Assembly (NCBI GenBank): GCA_900543155.1
Contig: UQQN01000007.1
Coordinates: 1 to 40,877 of the forward strand
From: an uncultured Prevotella sp.
Lineage (GTDB): Bacteria > Bacteroidota > Bacteroidia > Bacteroidales > Bacteroidaceae
Reading direction: 5' to 3'
Length of the DNA stretch: 40,877 nt
The position numbers and the translations under genes are program-made. Below the pieces are notes generated by a model, which made no database searches, was not told the origin of the DNA, and saw only the letters and a program-made list of their open reading frames with translations. Positions 1 to 6,547 of the stretch are shown in pieces (the stretch's first letter is position 1; every line of letters begins with the position of its first letter).

Positions 1-120
1 ATATGTGCAACTTTTTACTCATATTTATCAACTTAAATTAATTCCGCCAACGGGTTACTCTTAATGTTTTAGATGTTTTTTAAGTTGATTATGAATCATG
101 TTATTCTTTAGAATACTTTG

Positions 121-151
121 CAAAGTTAGGTATTAATGTAATGCGGTGCAA
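121..151 (-). promoter_or_regulatory. Bacteroidota-type promoter reading leftward out of the window
   Basis: On the minus strand TAACTTTG (121-128) matches the TAnnTTTG -7 box, and TTG lies 20 bases upstream (149-151). It overlaps a perfect 12-base palindrome, ACTTTGCAAAGT (115-126). It points away from yidD into DNA left of the window, so it probably drives the next minus-strand gene. The remaining bases 1-120 and 152-230 show no gene. Confidence 0.4.
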
Positions 152-230
152 TGTTTATGTGATGAAGTTTTGGTAAATATTGCATATTATTTGCTCAAAA
201 AGTCCATCCTTTGCTTTTATGTGTGATATA

Positions 231-446
231 TTAGGGCACAGGGTCGTAGCCACTTCCTCCCCAAGGGTGGCAACGCAGTATGCGACGTATGGCCAAATAA
301 AGTCCTTTGATGGGACCATGTTTTTGTAAGGCCTCTATGGCATATTGCGAGCAGGTGGGCGTGAAACGGCAGGCGGGTGGTGTGAGTGGCGAAATGAATC
401 GCTGATAAAACCGTATGGGCAATATGAGCAAACGAGTTATGAGCAT
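231..446 (-). CDS. yidD: Membrane protein insertion efficiency factor YidD
   Basis: A 71-residue protein with the full YidD signature: an N-terminal amphipathic helix, then CRFTPTCSQYAIEAL (about residues 26-40) and the C-terminal RCHPWGGSGYDPVP block. YidD is a small membrane-associated protein that helps YidC-dependent insertion of inner-membrane proteins. Length is normal for Bacteroidota. Its start codon overlaps the rnpA stop by one base (TAATG), which suggests translational coupling. The neighbouring rnpA is the usual partner of yidD, so the call is secure. Confidence 0.95.
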   Translation of the reverse strand: MLITRLLILPIRFYQRFISPLTPPACRFTPTCSQYAIEALQKHGPIKGLYLAIRRILRCHPWGGSGYDPVP

Positions 447-943
447 TACTCTGTGGGGGTTAGTGTTTCGGGGGTTGAGTTTGTAGATTCCTCATGGGCG
501 CTTGTAGCCATTTCGTCGGTGGATGCAGTTACTTGTTCGGCATTGTTGATAGGGCAGACCTTTTCTTGAATGCGTTTTAGGGCTGTGTGCATGCGACTGC
601 TAACGAGCGACGAAGGTACCGGATGGTCTGACAACCAGATAAAGGCAATGTGTAGTGCCATATCAGCTGGCATGGCATTGAGCAATGCGTGTTTTTGCAA
701 ACGATATGCCTCACGAATTTGCCTTTTGGCACGGTTGCGGTCTACGGCATGCTTAAAATGACGTTTCGACACACTGAGTAACACTTTCACCTGTGGACCT
801 TGTCCTGTGTAGGGCAGTTTGCGATAAGTGATGCGCAAGGGAAATGCGCTCATTGAGGTGTTGCCTGCACCAAAGAGAGCCTCTATTTCGGTTTTTAGGC
901 ACAAGTGCTCGGGCTTTCTGAATGTATAGAGATGTAGTGACAT
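446..943 (-). CDS. rnpA: Ribonuclease P protein component
   Basis: A 165-residue basic protein, the protein subunit of RNase P, which trims the 5' leader from pre-tRNAs. The diagnostic RNR motif is at residues 69-71 inside KRHFKHAVDRNRAKRQIREAYR-type sequence, and the N-terminal LKTEIEALFG segment matches the start of the family. The last ~37 residues are a Ser/Thr/Glu-rich tail not needed for the fold, which makes the protein longer than the usual ~115-135 residues. The gene has its own promoter-like box just upstream and a terminator separates it from hemD, so rnpA-yidD is probably a two-gene unit. Confidence 0.93.
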   Translation of the reverse strand: MSLHLYTFRKPEHLCLKTEIEALFGAGNTSMSAFPLRITYRKLPYTGQGPQVKVLLSVSKRHFKHAVDRNRAKRQIREAYRLQKHALLNAMPADMALHIAFIWLSDHPVPSSLVSSRMHTALKRIQEKVCPINNAEQVTASTDEMATSAHEESTNSTPETLTPTE

Positions 944-966
944 GAGTTGCTATTTTTTGGATGGCA

Positions 967-974
967 CAAAGCTA
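967..974 (-). promoter_or_regulatory. -7 box for rnpA-yidD
   Basis: TAGCTTTG on the minus strand fits TAnnTTTG and lies about 24 bases before the rnpA start. No convincing -33 TTTG is seen at 19-21 bases; a run of nine T residues occupies much of the spacer. The position between the hemD terminator and rnpA supports it. Confidence 0.4.
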
Positions 975-1025
975 ATAAAAAAAAAGGACTTGTGGTCTAC
1001 AATTTTCTTTGAACCGCTCTTGACA

Positions 1026-1067
1026 CGAAAAAGAAAAGCCAACGGCATTAGAATGCAGTTGGCTTTT
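1026..1067 (-). terminator. Intrinsic terminator after hemD
   Basis: A perfect 10-bp stem (AAAAGCCAAC at 1034-1043, GTTGGCTTTT at 1058-1067) continues inward as GCATT/AATGC with a 2-base loop. On the minus strand it is followed by a T-rich stretch (CTTTTTCG). It lies between hemD and rnpA. Confidence 0.75.
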
Positions 1068-1121
1068 GCTAAAAAATATGTCGTGATTATGAAATTCAGT
1101 GGTGATAGTTTGCACCCCTCT

Positions 1122-1865
1122 TTATTTGTTTTGCTCTTCCAAATACATCTCGATGGCAGCGGTCATTGAGCGTGCTTGGGGGGTAGGAGCAAAGCAATCG
1201 CAAGTGAGTCCTGCTTCCTCGATAGCTGTTTTGGTAACAGGTCCAAAACAAGCCAAACGTGCATTGGTCTGTTTAAAGTCGGGGAAGTTTTTGAGCAGCG
1301 ACTTCACACCAGCGGGTGTAAAGAGAACTACCATATCGAAGTCGAAAGTTTGGTCCTTAGGATAGTCGTTCGATATGGTGCGATACATCACGCACTCAGT
1401 ATGCTTAAGTTTTTTAGCATCGAGCATTTGGGCGATGTCATCGTTGTGAACGTCAGACAGTGGCACAAGATACTTTTCGGTTTTGTGCTTTGCCATCACG
1501 GTAACGAGTTCGGGCCAACGTCCTGTAGTTCCAAAGAATACTTTGCGCTTGCGATACTGCACGTATTTTTGAATATAGAGCGATACGGCTTCTGAGAGTC
1601 CGAAGTACTTCATATCCTCAGGCAGTGCGACACGCATTTCCTTGCAAAGTGTGAAGAAGAAGTCGACAGAATGGCGTGATGTGAACACGATTGCTGAGTA
1701 ATCGAGAATCTGTATCTTCTGTTGGCGGAATTCGCGTGCACTAAGTCCTTCAATCTTGATAAAAGAGTGGAAGGTAAACTTCACGTCTGTTTTGTTTTCG
1801 ATGTCGAAGTAGGGAGACTTCTCTGAAGTAGGCTTAGGCTGCGAAACAAGGATCTTCTTGATCAT
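1122..1865 (-). CDS. hemD: Uroporphyrinogen-III synthase
   Basis: A 247-residue HemD-family protein, which closes and inverts ring D of hydroxymethylbilane to give uroporphyrinogen III in tetrapyrrole synthesis. It shows the weakly conserved family pattern: MIKKILVSQPKP start, YSAIVFTSRHSVDFF about a third of the way in, and the late VVLFTPAGVKSLLKNF and ARLACFGPVTKTAIEEAG blocks. The start at 1865 was chosen over an upstream ATG at 1901 because the family begins a few residues before the first strand. DUF4271 lies 62 bases upstream in the same direction, a pairing typical of Bacteroidota. HemD sequences diverge strongly, so family assignment rests on these late motifs and context. Confidence 0.85.
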   Translation of the reverse strand: MIKKILVSQPKPTSEKSPYFDIENKTDVKFTFHSFIKIEGLSAREFRQQKIQILDYSAIVFTSRHSVDFFFTLCKEMRVALPEDMKYFGLSEAVSLYIQKYVQYRKRKVFFGTTGRWPELVTVMAKHKTEKYLVPLSDVHNDDIAQMLDAKKLKHTECVMYRTISNDYPKDQTFDFDMVVLFTPAGVKSLLKNFPDFKQTNARLACFGPVTKTAIEEAGLTCDCFAPTPQARSMTAAIEMYLEEQNK

Positions 1866-1927
1866 GATTCTTAGTTGTTCTGCTTTAAAACGGCCCCGCA
1901 AGACCGTCGGCAGTGCTTCTATATTAG

Positions 1928-2953
1928 TTAGTTAATTGTCAGTAAAAAATTGCTCGCGTAAACCAGTGCGCGGAACAAAATGAAAATCGGTGCGATTTCA
2001 AGGGTGCAAAAGTACAAAAAAAGATGCACCCAACCCAATTTGTACCCAAAAAATATGCGAAAACACTTATAAAACAGCAATATTTTGTCGATTACGAGTA
2101 TACAAACAAAGCAAATTGCCGTGTTTTGTATGTTTAAATCGAAGTAGACAACGAGCAGTGTTACGGGTAATAATGCCAGCCCCATGCCGAGCACGCATAG
2201 CATGTAACTTTCCATCCATTGGGTGCACTGTCGTCGGTCAAAAAATATGGTGTTGATAAAAGCGTATGTTGCTACTTTTAACAGGTAGTAGGTGCAACAA
2301 ATGCCCACGCTCACTCCTAAAGTTTTGTAGGGTGATATTTGGTTAAACACTTGCTGCATAAACTCTTGCGTGTAGTCGAAGAATAGAATGCCAAGCAAGA
2401 AGCACGTTTGAAACACCAAGAATACCTGTCCGCGAAGTTCGTTTTGGGTGCGTTGTGTAAATAGGTTCTCGCGTTTGCGGTGGTGGAAGAAGTCTTTAAT
2501 CTGTTCGTGCAGATAATAGCGTGAGCGCGAAATAACCCATGCCATTAAGAAGAAACTTAACATCACTACAATGGTTACCATACTATCGTTTCGAAACTGA
2601 TAGGGCACAGGGTCGCCAGCAAAACCAAAGGGCTTGGCGGTGGTTAGTGCCGAATCTCTTATTCCCACCACACTGTCGACACGTTGAATGAACGTAGACT
2701 TCTCGATGTGTGCCAAAGGGTTGTCCCAAAAGTCAGCATCCGTTAGTGGCGATTTCGCCGTAAGCGGCATATCCCCTGGCAGTGGTTTTAGCTCCTTAGG
2801 GTTGGGAGGAAGCGTGTCGGTCGTGGCTTGTGAGGTATGGCGTCGCTGAAAACGGGCATTACTTGTGCTTCGTCCCTCATTTTCAGCAGGGTCGATCGCT
2901 TGAACTTGTGCACCCAATGAGTCATTGGTTGCTATGTAAGTACATGTTTCCAT
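1928..2953 (-). CDS. DUF4271 domain-containing membrane protein
   Basis: A 341-residue protein. Residues 1-130 are hydrophilic and low in conservation; from about residue 128 there are several hydrophobic segments (VTIVVMLSFFLMAWVI, VFLVFQTCFLLGILFF, LGVSVGICCTYYLL, MLCVLGMGLALLPVTLLVVY, ICFVCILVIDKILLFY, and a last pair near the C terminus). This layout, and the position directly before hemD, fit the Bacteroidota family DUF4271, whose function is unknown. The start at 2953 is supported by an AGGAG sequence 5 bases before ATG, unusual in this window. It is likely in the same transcript as hemD. Confidence 0.8.
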   Translation of the reverse strand: METCTYIATNDSLGAQVQAIDPAENEGRSTSNARFQRRHTSQATTDTLPPNPKELKPLPGDMPLTAKSPLTDADFWDNPLAHIEKSTFIQRVDSVVGIRDSALTTAKPFGFAGDPVPYQFRNDSMVTIVVMLSFFLMAWVISRSRYYLHEQIKDFFHHRKRENLFTQRTQNELRGQVFLVFQTCFLLGILFFDYTQEFMQQVFNQISPYKTLGVSVGICCTYYLLKVATYAFINTIFFDRRQCTQWMESYMLCVLGMGLALLPVTLLVVYFDLNIQNTAICFVCILVIDKILLFYKCFRIFFGYKLGWVHLFLYFCTLEIAPIFILFRALVYASNFLLTIN

Positions 2954-3051
2954 TTTCTCCTTTTTTATGGGGTGCCCTAAAATTTTAATTTAGAGCCACT
3001 CACTTTTAATGTGTGTGTTTAGGTGCTTCACATCTGCCGTGTGATAGACTT

Positions 3052-3627
3052 TTACATGGCAGCAAACTTTCGTACCGACTTGTCCCAATGTGGCGTGGTT
3101 TGAGCCAAATGTAAAGCCTCCTCAGGTGTACTTGCTATTTGCCAAATAGCAGCATGCTGACTGCGCATAAAACTTTCGTCAACCGCACGTCGCAGTTGGG
3201 CAAAGAGTGCATCATAATATCCATCGGTATTGAGCACAACGATGGGTTTAAGATACAAACCTAACTGTTTCCAAGTGATAATTTCTAACAATTCCTCGAG
3301 GGTGCCTACGCCCCCAGGCAAGGCAATGCAAGCATCGCTTTCTTGTGCCATGAGTTCTTTGCGTCGGTGCATGTCGGGGGTAATGATGAGTTCGGTCATT
3401 CCCTCGTGTTGCCAATGTTGGTCAATCATAAATTGAGGAATGATGCCCACAGCTTTCCCGCCAGCTTGCAAACAAGCGTCGGCACAAGCCCCCATGAGTC
3501 CAGTGCGTCCTGCACCATTTACTAATGTGTGTCCTTCACTGGCAATAAGGCGACCCAAGTCTTGAGCCGCCTTTATATATTGCGCAGGCACTTGCCCGCT
3601 CGATGCACTGTATACAGTAATTTTCAT
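3052..3627 (-). CDS. LOG family protein (TIGR00730-type Rossmann fold nucleotidase)
   Basis: A 191-residue LOG-family protein. The hallmark motifs are present: GAGRTGLMG (about 38-46), MHRRK (86-90) and PGGVGTLEE (104-112). The last two contain the Arg and Glu that bind and cleave the ribose-5'-phosphate in cytokinin-releasing LOG enzymes. In bacteria of this kind the physiological substrate is usually unknown; a nucleotide 5'-monophosphate phosphoribohydrolase or related activity is likely. The start at 3627 (MKITVYSASS) was preferred to an ATG at 3693 because the first beta strand begins there and the extra 22 residues come from a repeat-like intergenic sequence. The metK gene lies upstream in the same direction. 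Confidence 0.85.
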   Translation of the reverse strand: MKITVYSASSGQVPAQYIKAAQDLGRLIASEGHTLVNGAGRTGLMGACADACLQAGGKAVGIIPQFMIDQHWQHEGMTELIITPDMHRRKELMAQESDACIALPGGVGTLEELLEIITWKQLGLYLKPIVVLNTDGYYDALFAQLRRAVDESFMRSQHAAIWQIASTPEEALHLAQTTPHWDKSVRKFAAM

Positions 3628-3667
3628 ATATCTTTTGGGGGAGAATGTTTTTAAGGAATTTATTCTC

Positions 3668-3780
3668 AAGAAGTTAGAGGAAGTTATTTTCAAGTAGTTA
3701 GAGGCGTGGATGCCTTAGCAATACATTCATTCTTCTAACTCCCTTTTAAAAAACTCCTTCTAACTTCATCTAACTCCTTT
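3668..3780. repeat. Imperfect inverted repeat of GAAGTTAGA units
   Basis: The metK-LOG spacer holds AAGAAGTTAGAGGAAGTTA (3668-3686) and CAAGTAGTTAGAGG (3691-3704). These face complementary copies CTTCTAACTCCC (3732-3743) and CTTCTAACTTCATCTAACTCC (3757-3777). Shorter relatives (GAAGTTAGAAGAA) occur in the murD-ftsW spacer near 29756. It looks like a small intergenic repeat able to fold on itself, placed just after metK, where it may act as a transcript end or processing site. Confidence 0.5.
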
Positions 3781-3794
3781 CTTAAAAAGCCTCC

Positions 3795-5102
3795 TTATTT
3801 AAAAAAGATCTTCTTAATATCTTCAACCTTATCGAGTTTTTCCCATGTAAAGAGTTCAACCTCGACAGTCTTTTCGTCTGCCTTACCCTTGCAGAAAGTC
3901 TTTTCAACCACCTGCGGTGTGCGACCCATGTGACCATAGCTGGCAGTTTCCTCGTAGATGGGTTGACGTAATTTGAGCGACTTTTCAATAGCAGCAGGAC
4001 GGAGATCGAACATTTCACCAATTTTGCGGGCAATGTCGCCATCGCTCATTTCTACGTGGCTACGTCCGTAAGTGTCTACGTAGATAGAGATAGGTTCTGC
4101 CTTACCAATGGCATAGCTAAGTTGCACAAGCATTTCATCGGCTACGCCAGCAGCCACCATGTTCTTGGCAATGTAACGGGCAGCATAAGCAGCCGAGCGG
4201 TCTACCTTAGAGGGGTCTTTGCCCGAGAAGGCTCCACCACCATGAGCACCCTTGCCACCATAAGTGTCTACAATAATTTTGCGACCTGTTAAGCCCGTAT
4301 CACCGTGCGGACCGCCAATTACGAACTTACCCGTGGGGTTTACGTAATATTTAATTTCGCCCTTATAGAAGAGTTCTTTAATCTCGGGCGTATTCACACG
4401 TTCTTCAATAACGCGGGGAATGAGAATTTCTTCAACATCCTTTTGAATGCGCTCTTGCATTAAGCGGTCAGCCTCCTCTTGCGATCCAGCTTCTTCGGCA
4501 GAGATAAACTCATCGTGTTGTGTACTTACCACGATTGTGTCGATGCGTTGCGCCACGTTATCGTCGCTATATTCAATCGTAACCTGGCTCTTAGAGTCAG
4601 GACGCAAGTAAGTCATTACCTTACCTTCGCGACGAATTTCAGCCAACACATATACAATGTCGTGTGCCAACGAAAGGGGCAAGGGCATGTAAGTGTCGGT
4701 TTCGTTGTTGGCATAACCAAACATCATGCCTTGGTCGCCAGCGCCTTGGTTCATGACATCGGCTTCGGTAGTTTTTTTGCGATCTACACCACGGTTAATG
4801 TCAGCGCTTTGTTCGTGAATCGCGCTAAAGATGCCACAGCTTTCAGCCTCGAATTTATATTCAGCCTTTGTGTAGCCAATACGTGCGATAGTGCCACGCA
4901 CCACGTCTTGAAGGTCTACGTATGCGTTAGATTTTACTTCTCCTGCCACAACCACTTGTCCGGTGGTTACGAGCGTTTCGCAAGCTACTTTCGAGTTGGG
5001 GTCGTATGCCAGCAACTGGTCAAGCACAGCGTCTGATATTTGGTCAGATACTTTGTCGGGGTGTCCTTCAGACACCGATTCGGATGTAAATAAGTATGCC
5101 AT
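3795..5102 (-). CDS. metK: S-adenosylmethionine synthase (methionine adenosyltransferase)
   Basis: A 435-residue MetK, which makes S-adenosylmethionine from methionine and ATP in the cytoplasm. All three domains are present, with the ATP/Mg signature SEGHPDKVSDQISDAV at the N terminus, the GAGDQGMMFGYA hexapeptide region near residue 120 and the P-loop-like GGGAFSGKDPSKVDRS near residue 300. It is slightly longer than the ~385-residue E. coli enzyme, as is usual in Bacteroidota. It is preceded by a 260-base leader containing a terminator-like hairpin and a conserved-looking 5' structure, so its expression is probably controlled after initiation, plausibly by SAM. Confidence 0.97.
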   Translation of the reverse strand: MAYLFTSESVSEGHPDKVSDQISDAVLDQLLAYDPNSKVACETLVTTGQVVVAGEVKSNAYVDLQDVVRGTIARIGYTKAEYKFEAESCGIFSAIHEQSADINRGVDRKKTTEADVMNQGAGDQGMMFGYANNETDTYMPLPLSLAHDIVYVLAEIRREGKVMTYLRPDSKSQVTIEYSDDNVAQRIDTIVVSTQHDEFISAEEAGSQEEADRLMQERIQKDVEEILIPRVIEERVNTPEIKELFYKGEIKYYVNPTGKFVIGGPHGDTGLTGRKIIVDTYGGKGAHGGGAFSGKDPSKVDRSAAYAARYIAKNMVAAGVADEMLVQLSYAIGKAEPISIYVDTYGRSHVEMSDGDIARKIGEMFDLRPAAIEKSLKLRQPIYEETASYGHMGRTPQVVEKTFCKGKADEKTVEVELFTWEKLDKVEDIKKIFFK

Positions 5103-5362
5103 CTTCTTTTTGTGTATAATAATTATTAAATAACAAAACAGCCTGCTTTCGCATTTTTGTTGGCGGAAACAGGCAGACGGGCGATTCGGCTAATTTTAGG
5201 GTGCATCTTTCGTGTTAGAATTTTATGACCACCCTTTTATGCGTTCTCGGTCGTGTAGAGCGTGTAACCACAATGCACTATTTTGCAGCACAATGCACGA
5301 CGTTGAGTTTTAGCATTATTTTTGAGAGGTTGCAAGCAGCCAAATCTGTCCTCTGAGTTTCT
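5103..5362 (-). ncRNA. Long structured 5' leader of metK, candidate SAM-responsive element
   Basis: From the promoter at 5368-5399, transcription should start near 5362, giving about 260 bases before the metK ATG with no credible ORF. The first 60 bases contain an AGAGG/CCUCU helix (5350-5354 with 5325-5329), then UGCUUGCAACC (5328-5338) and AUGCUAAAAC (5307-5316) in RNA sense. The GCAACC and UGCUAA pieces, in this order, resemble parts of the S-box (SAM-I) core, but the P2/kink-turn arm is not evident. The leader ends in a hairpin (5141-5174). It may be a divergent S-box, another SAM-binding RNA or a Bacteroidota-specific metK leader. The match is by eye only. Confidence 0.45.
5141..5174 (-). 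terminator. Terminator-like hairpin in the metK leader
   Basis: In RNA sense GCCUGUUUCCGC (5163-5174) pairs with GCGAAAGCAGGC (5141-5152): 11 of 12 positions pair, with one wobble and one mismatch, around a 10-base loop. A T-rich stretch (TGTTTTGTTATTT, 5128-5140) follows. It stands 38 bases before the metK start and could be the expression platform of the leader or a stability element. Confidence 0.5.
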
Positions 5363-5366
5363 GGGT

Positions 5367-5542
5367 GCAAAGTTAGTGCAAGGCGAGCGAAGAACAAAAT
5401 GAAAATCAAGAAATTTTCATTTTTTCTTCCGAGCCGCAGCCTAACTTCGCGAAGCAAAGTAGTGCAAACCGAATGCATAGCAAAATAAAAAAGCACTTTT
5501 TTTATCTTGCTGTGCTGAGGTGCAGCCTAACTTGGCGAAGCA
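5367..5542. repeat. Degenerate intergenic repeats upstream of metK
   Basis: Two 21-base near-identical copies (GCAGCCTAACTTCGCGAAGCA at 5436-5456; the copy at 5522-5542 differs by one base). A second unit GCAAAGT(T)AGTGCAA is at 5367-5381 and 5454-5467, each followed by an AT-rich AACAAAAT or GCAAAAT stretch. The second unit includes the metK -7 box, so the repeat family carries promoter sequence. Confidence 0.6.
5368..5399 (-). promoter_or_regulatory. metK promoter
   Basis: On the minus strand TTTTG (5395-5399), a 19-base spacer, and TAACTTTG (5368-5375) match the Bacteroidota consensus TTTG-N19/21-TAnnTTTG exactly. Initiation about 5 bases downstream gives the long metK leader. The promoter sits inside a short repeated unit. 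Confidence 0.75.
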
Positions 5543-6404
5543 GAACATATTTTGAAGTTTTTTGTAGCGTAAATGTGGGAAAATAGTGATTTTGTATAAA
5601 CTGGCATGTTGGTGATTATTTTTTGAGGGTATGATTTAAAGTGGGTAGAGGACGGAAGATTTGTGTTCATCGTCGTCCTTGTGAAGGCGTGTTTTGAGGG
5701 TGCGGTGATCCTTCGGAATGATATCGGAATGCCTTCGGAATGATATCGGGTCGTTTTAGGTTTTCTTTTGTGCAATTTTTGGGGTGTTTTACATGCTTTT
5801 CGATTGCAAAAATACAAAGAGAAAAAGGGTAAAGCAAATTTTTTGTGATTTTTGGGTTGATGAATTATGTAAAAAAGGCGGACTCCCCTAGTGTTTATTG
5901 GGGAAAATTTATTTTCACGACAGATTTTGAACACCCTACCTAACGAGGCAATCCGTTAGGTATTACAAATCACAATGTGGGTTGCAGAAAACTTATTTCT
6001 TACCCTTTATATCTGTGTTTACACCTATTAACTTTGAATTAAGAAATTTTTCGAGTGACAAAGTGATGCCTAAGTTATTGACTCTCAATGATTTAAGGTG
6101 TCACTTGTCACTTGTCACTTTTGCTTTCACCCTAAGTTTTAATGTATTATATGCGTTTTTTATGCAGAAAAAATTTGTTGGATTTCCGTGCCTCTTTCCT
6201 CAGGGCTTAGATAAAGAACCGCCTAAAATCGGTCATTCGAAAAAATGACAAATGACACTAAAAGTCATTCGAAAAATGACTTTTTTAGATTTTTAAAACC
6301 TTGATTATCAGTTTGTTAGGTGTTGGTGAATTGAAAAAGTCATTGGTCATTTGTCATTTTTGCATTTTCATTACTTTCTGCCCCATGAAGCAGGGTGTGC
6401 ATTG
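5543..6404. other. Gene-free, AT-rich, repeat-bearing spacer
   Basis: No credible gene was found here on either strand; the longer open frames have no family features and cross repeats. Contents: two copies of CCTTCGGAATGATATCGG (5710-5727, 5732-5749); an 8-bp stem ACCTAACG/CGTTAGGT (5938-5945, 5954-5961); three tandem GTCACTT units (6100-6120); a short AAAAGTCATT/AATGACTTTT hairpin (6260-6284); and a perfect 16-bp inverted repeat (6241-6256 with 6346-6361). The set suggests decayed mobile or repetitive DNA. Confidence 0.55.
5921..5940 (-). repeat. Copy A of the GGTAGGGTGTTCAAAATC motif
   Basis: Minus-strand copy, 18 bases identical to the copy at 40823-40840. It lies at the edge of the ACCTAACG inverted repeat in the metK-upstream spacer. 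Confidence 0.6.
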
Positions 6405-6446
6405 CGCAAAAAAAGGATGTGGCAACGCGGTGGTTGTCACATCCTT
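6405..6446 (-). terminator. Intrinsic terminator after the 6548-8428 gene
   Basis: A 14-bp stem with one wobble (AAGGATGTGGCAAC at 6413-6426, GTTGTCACATCCTT at 6433-6446) around a 6-base loop. On the minus strand it runs straight into seven or more T residues. A textbook Rho-independent terminator. Confidence 0.9.
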
Positions 6447-6547
6447 GGGAAAGTGAATATGAATAGAAGATTTTTTCTTCTTGGGGTTGCGCGTGTGTGC
6501 GCTTAGTTTGCGCGGTGTGATGCGCAAACTTCAGCGCAGGGGAAATT

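Noticed and set aside
5161..5280. SAM-II riboswitch in the metK leader (AUAAAAGGG string)
   Set aside because: A short AAAAGGG match alone; the SAM-II pseudoknot pairing could not be drawn with the flanking sequence.
5527..5934. 135-codon open frame on minus in the metK-upstream spacer
   Set aside because: It runs through the tandem CCTTCGGAATGATATCGG repeat and the GCAGCCTAACTT repeat, has no recognisable domain and no promoter or start context.
5982..6248. 88-codon open frame on plus
   Set aside because: AT-rich low-information product crossing the GTCACTT tandem; no family features.
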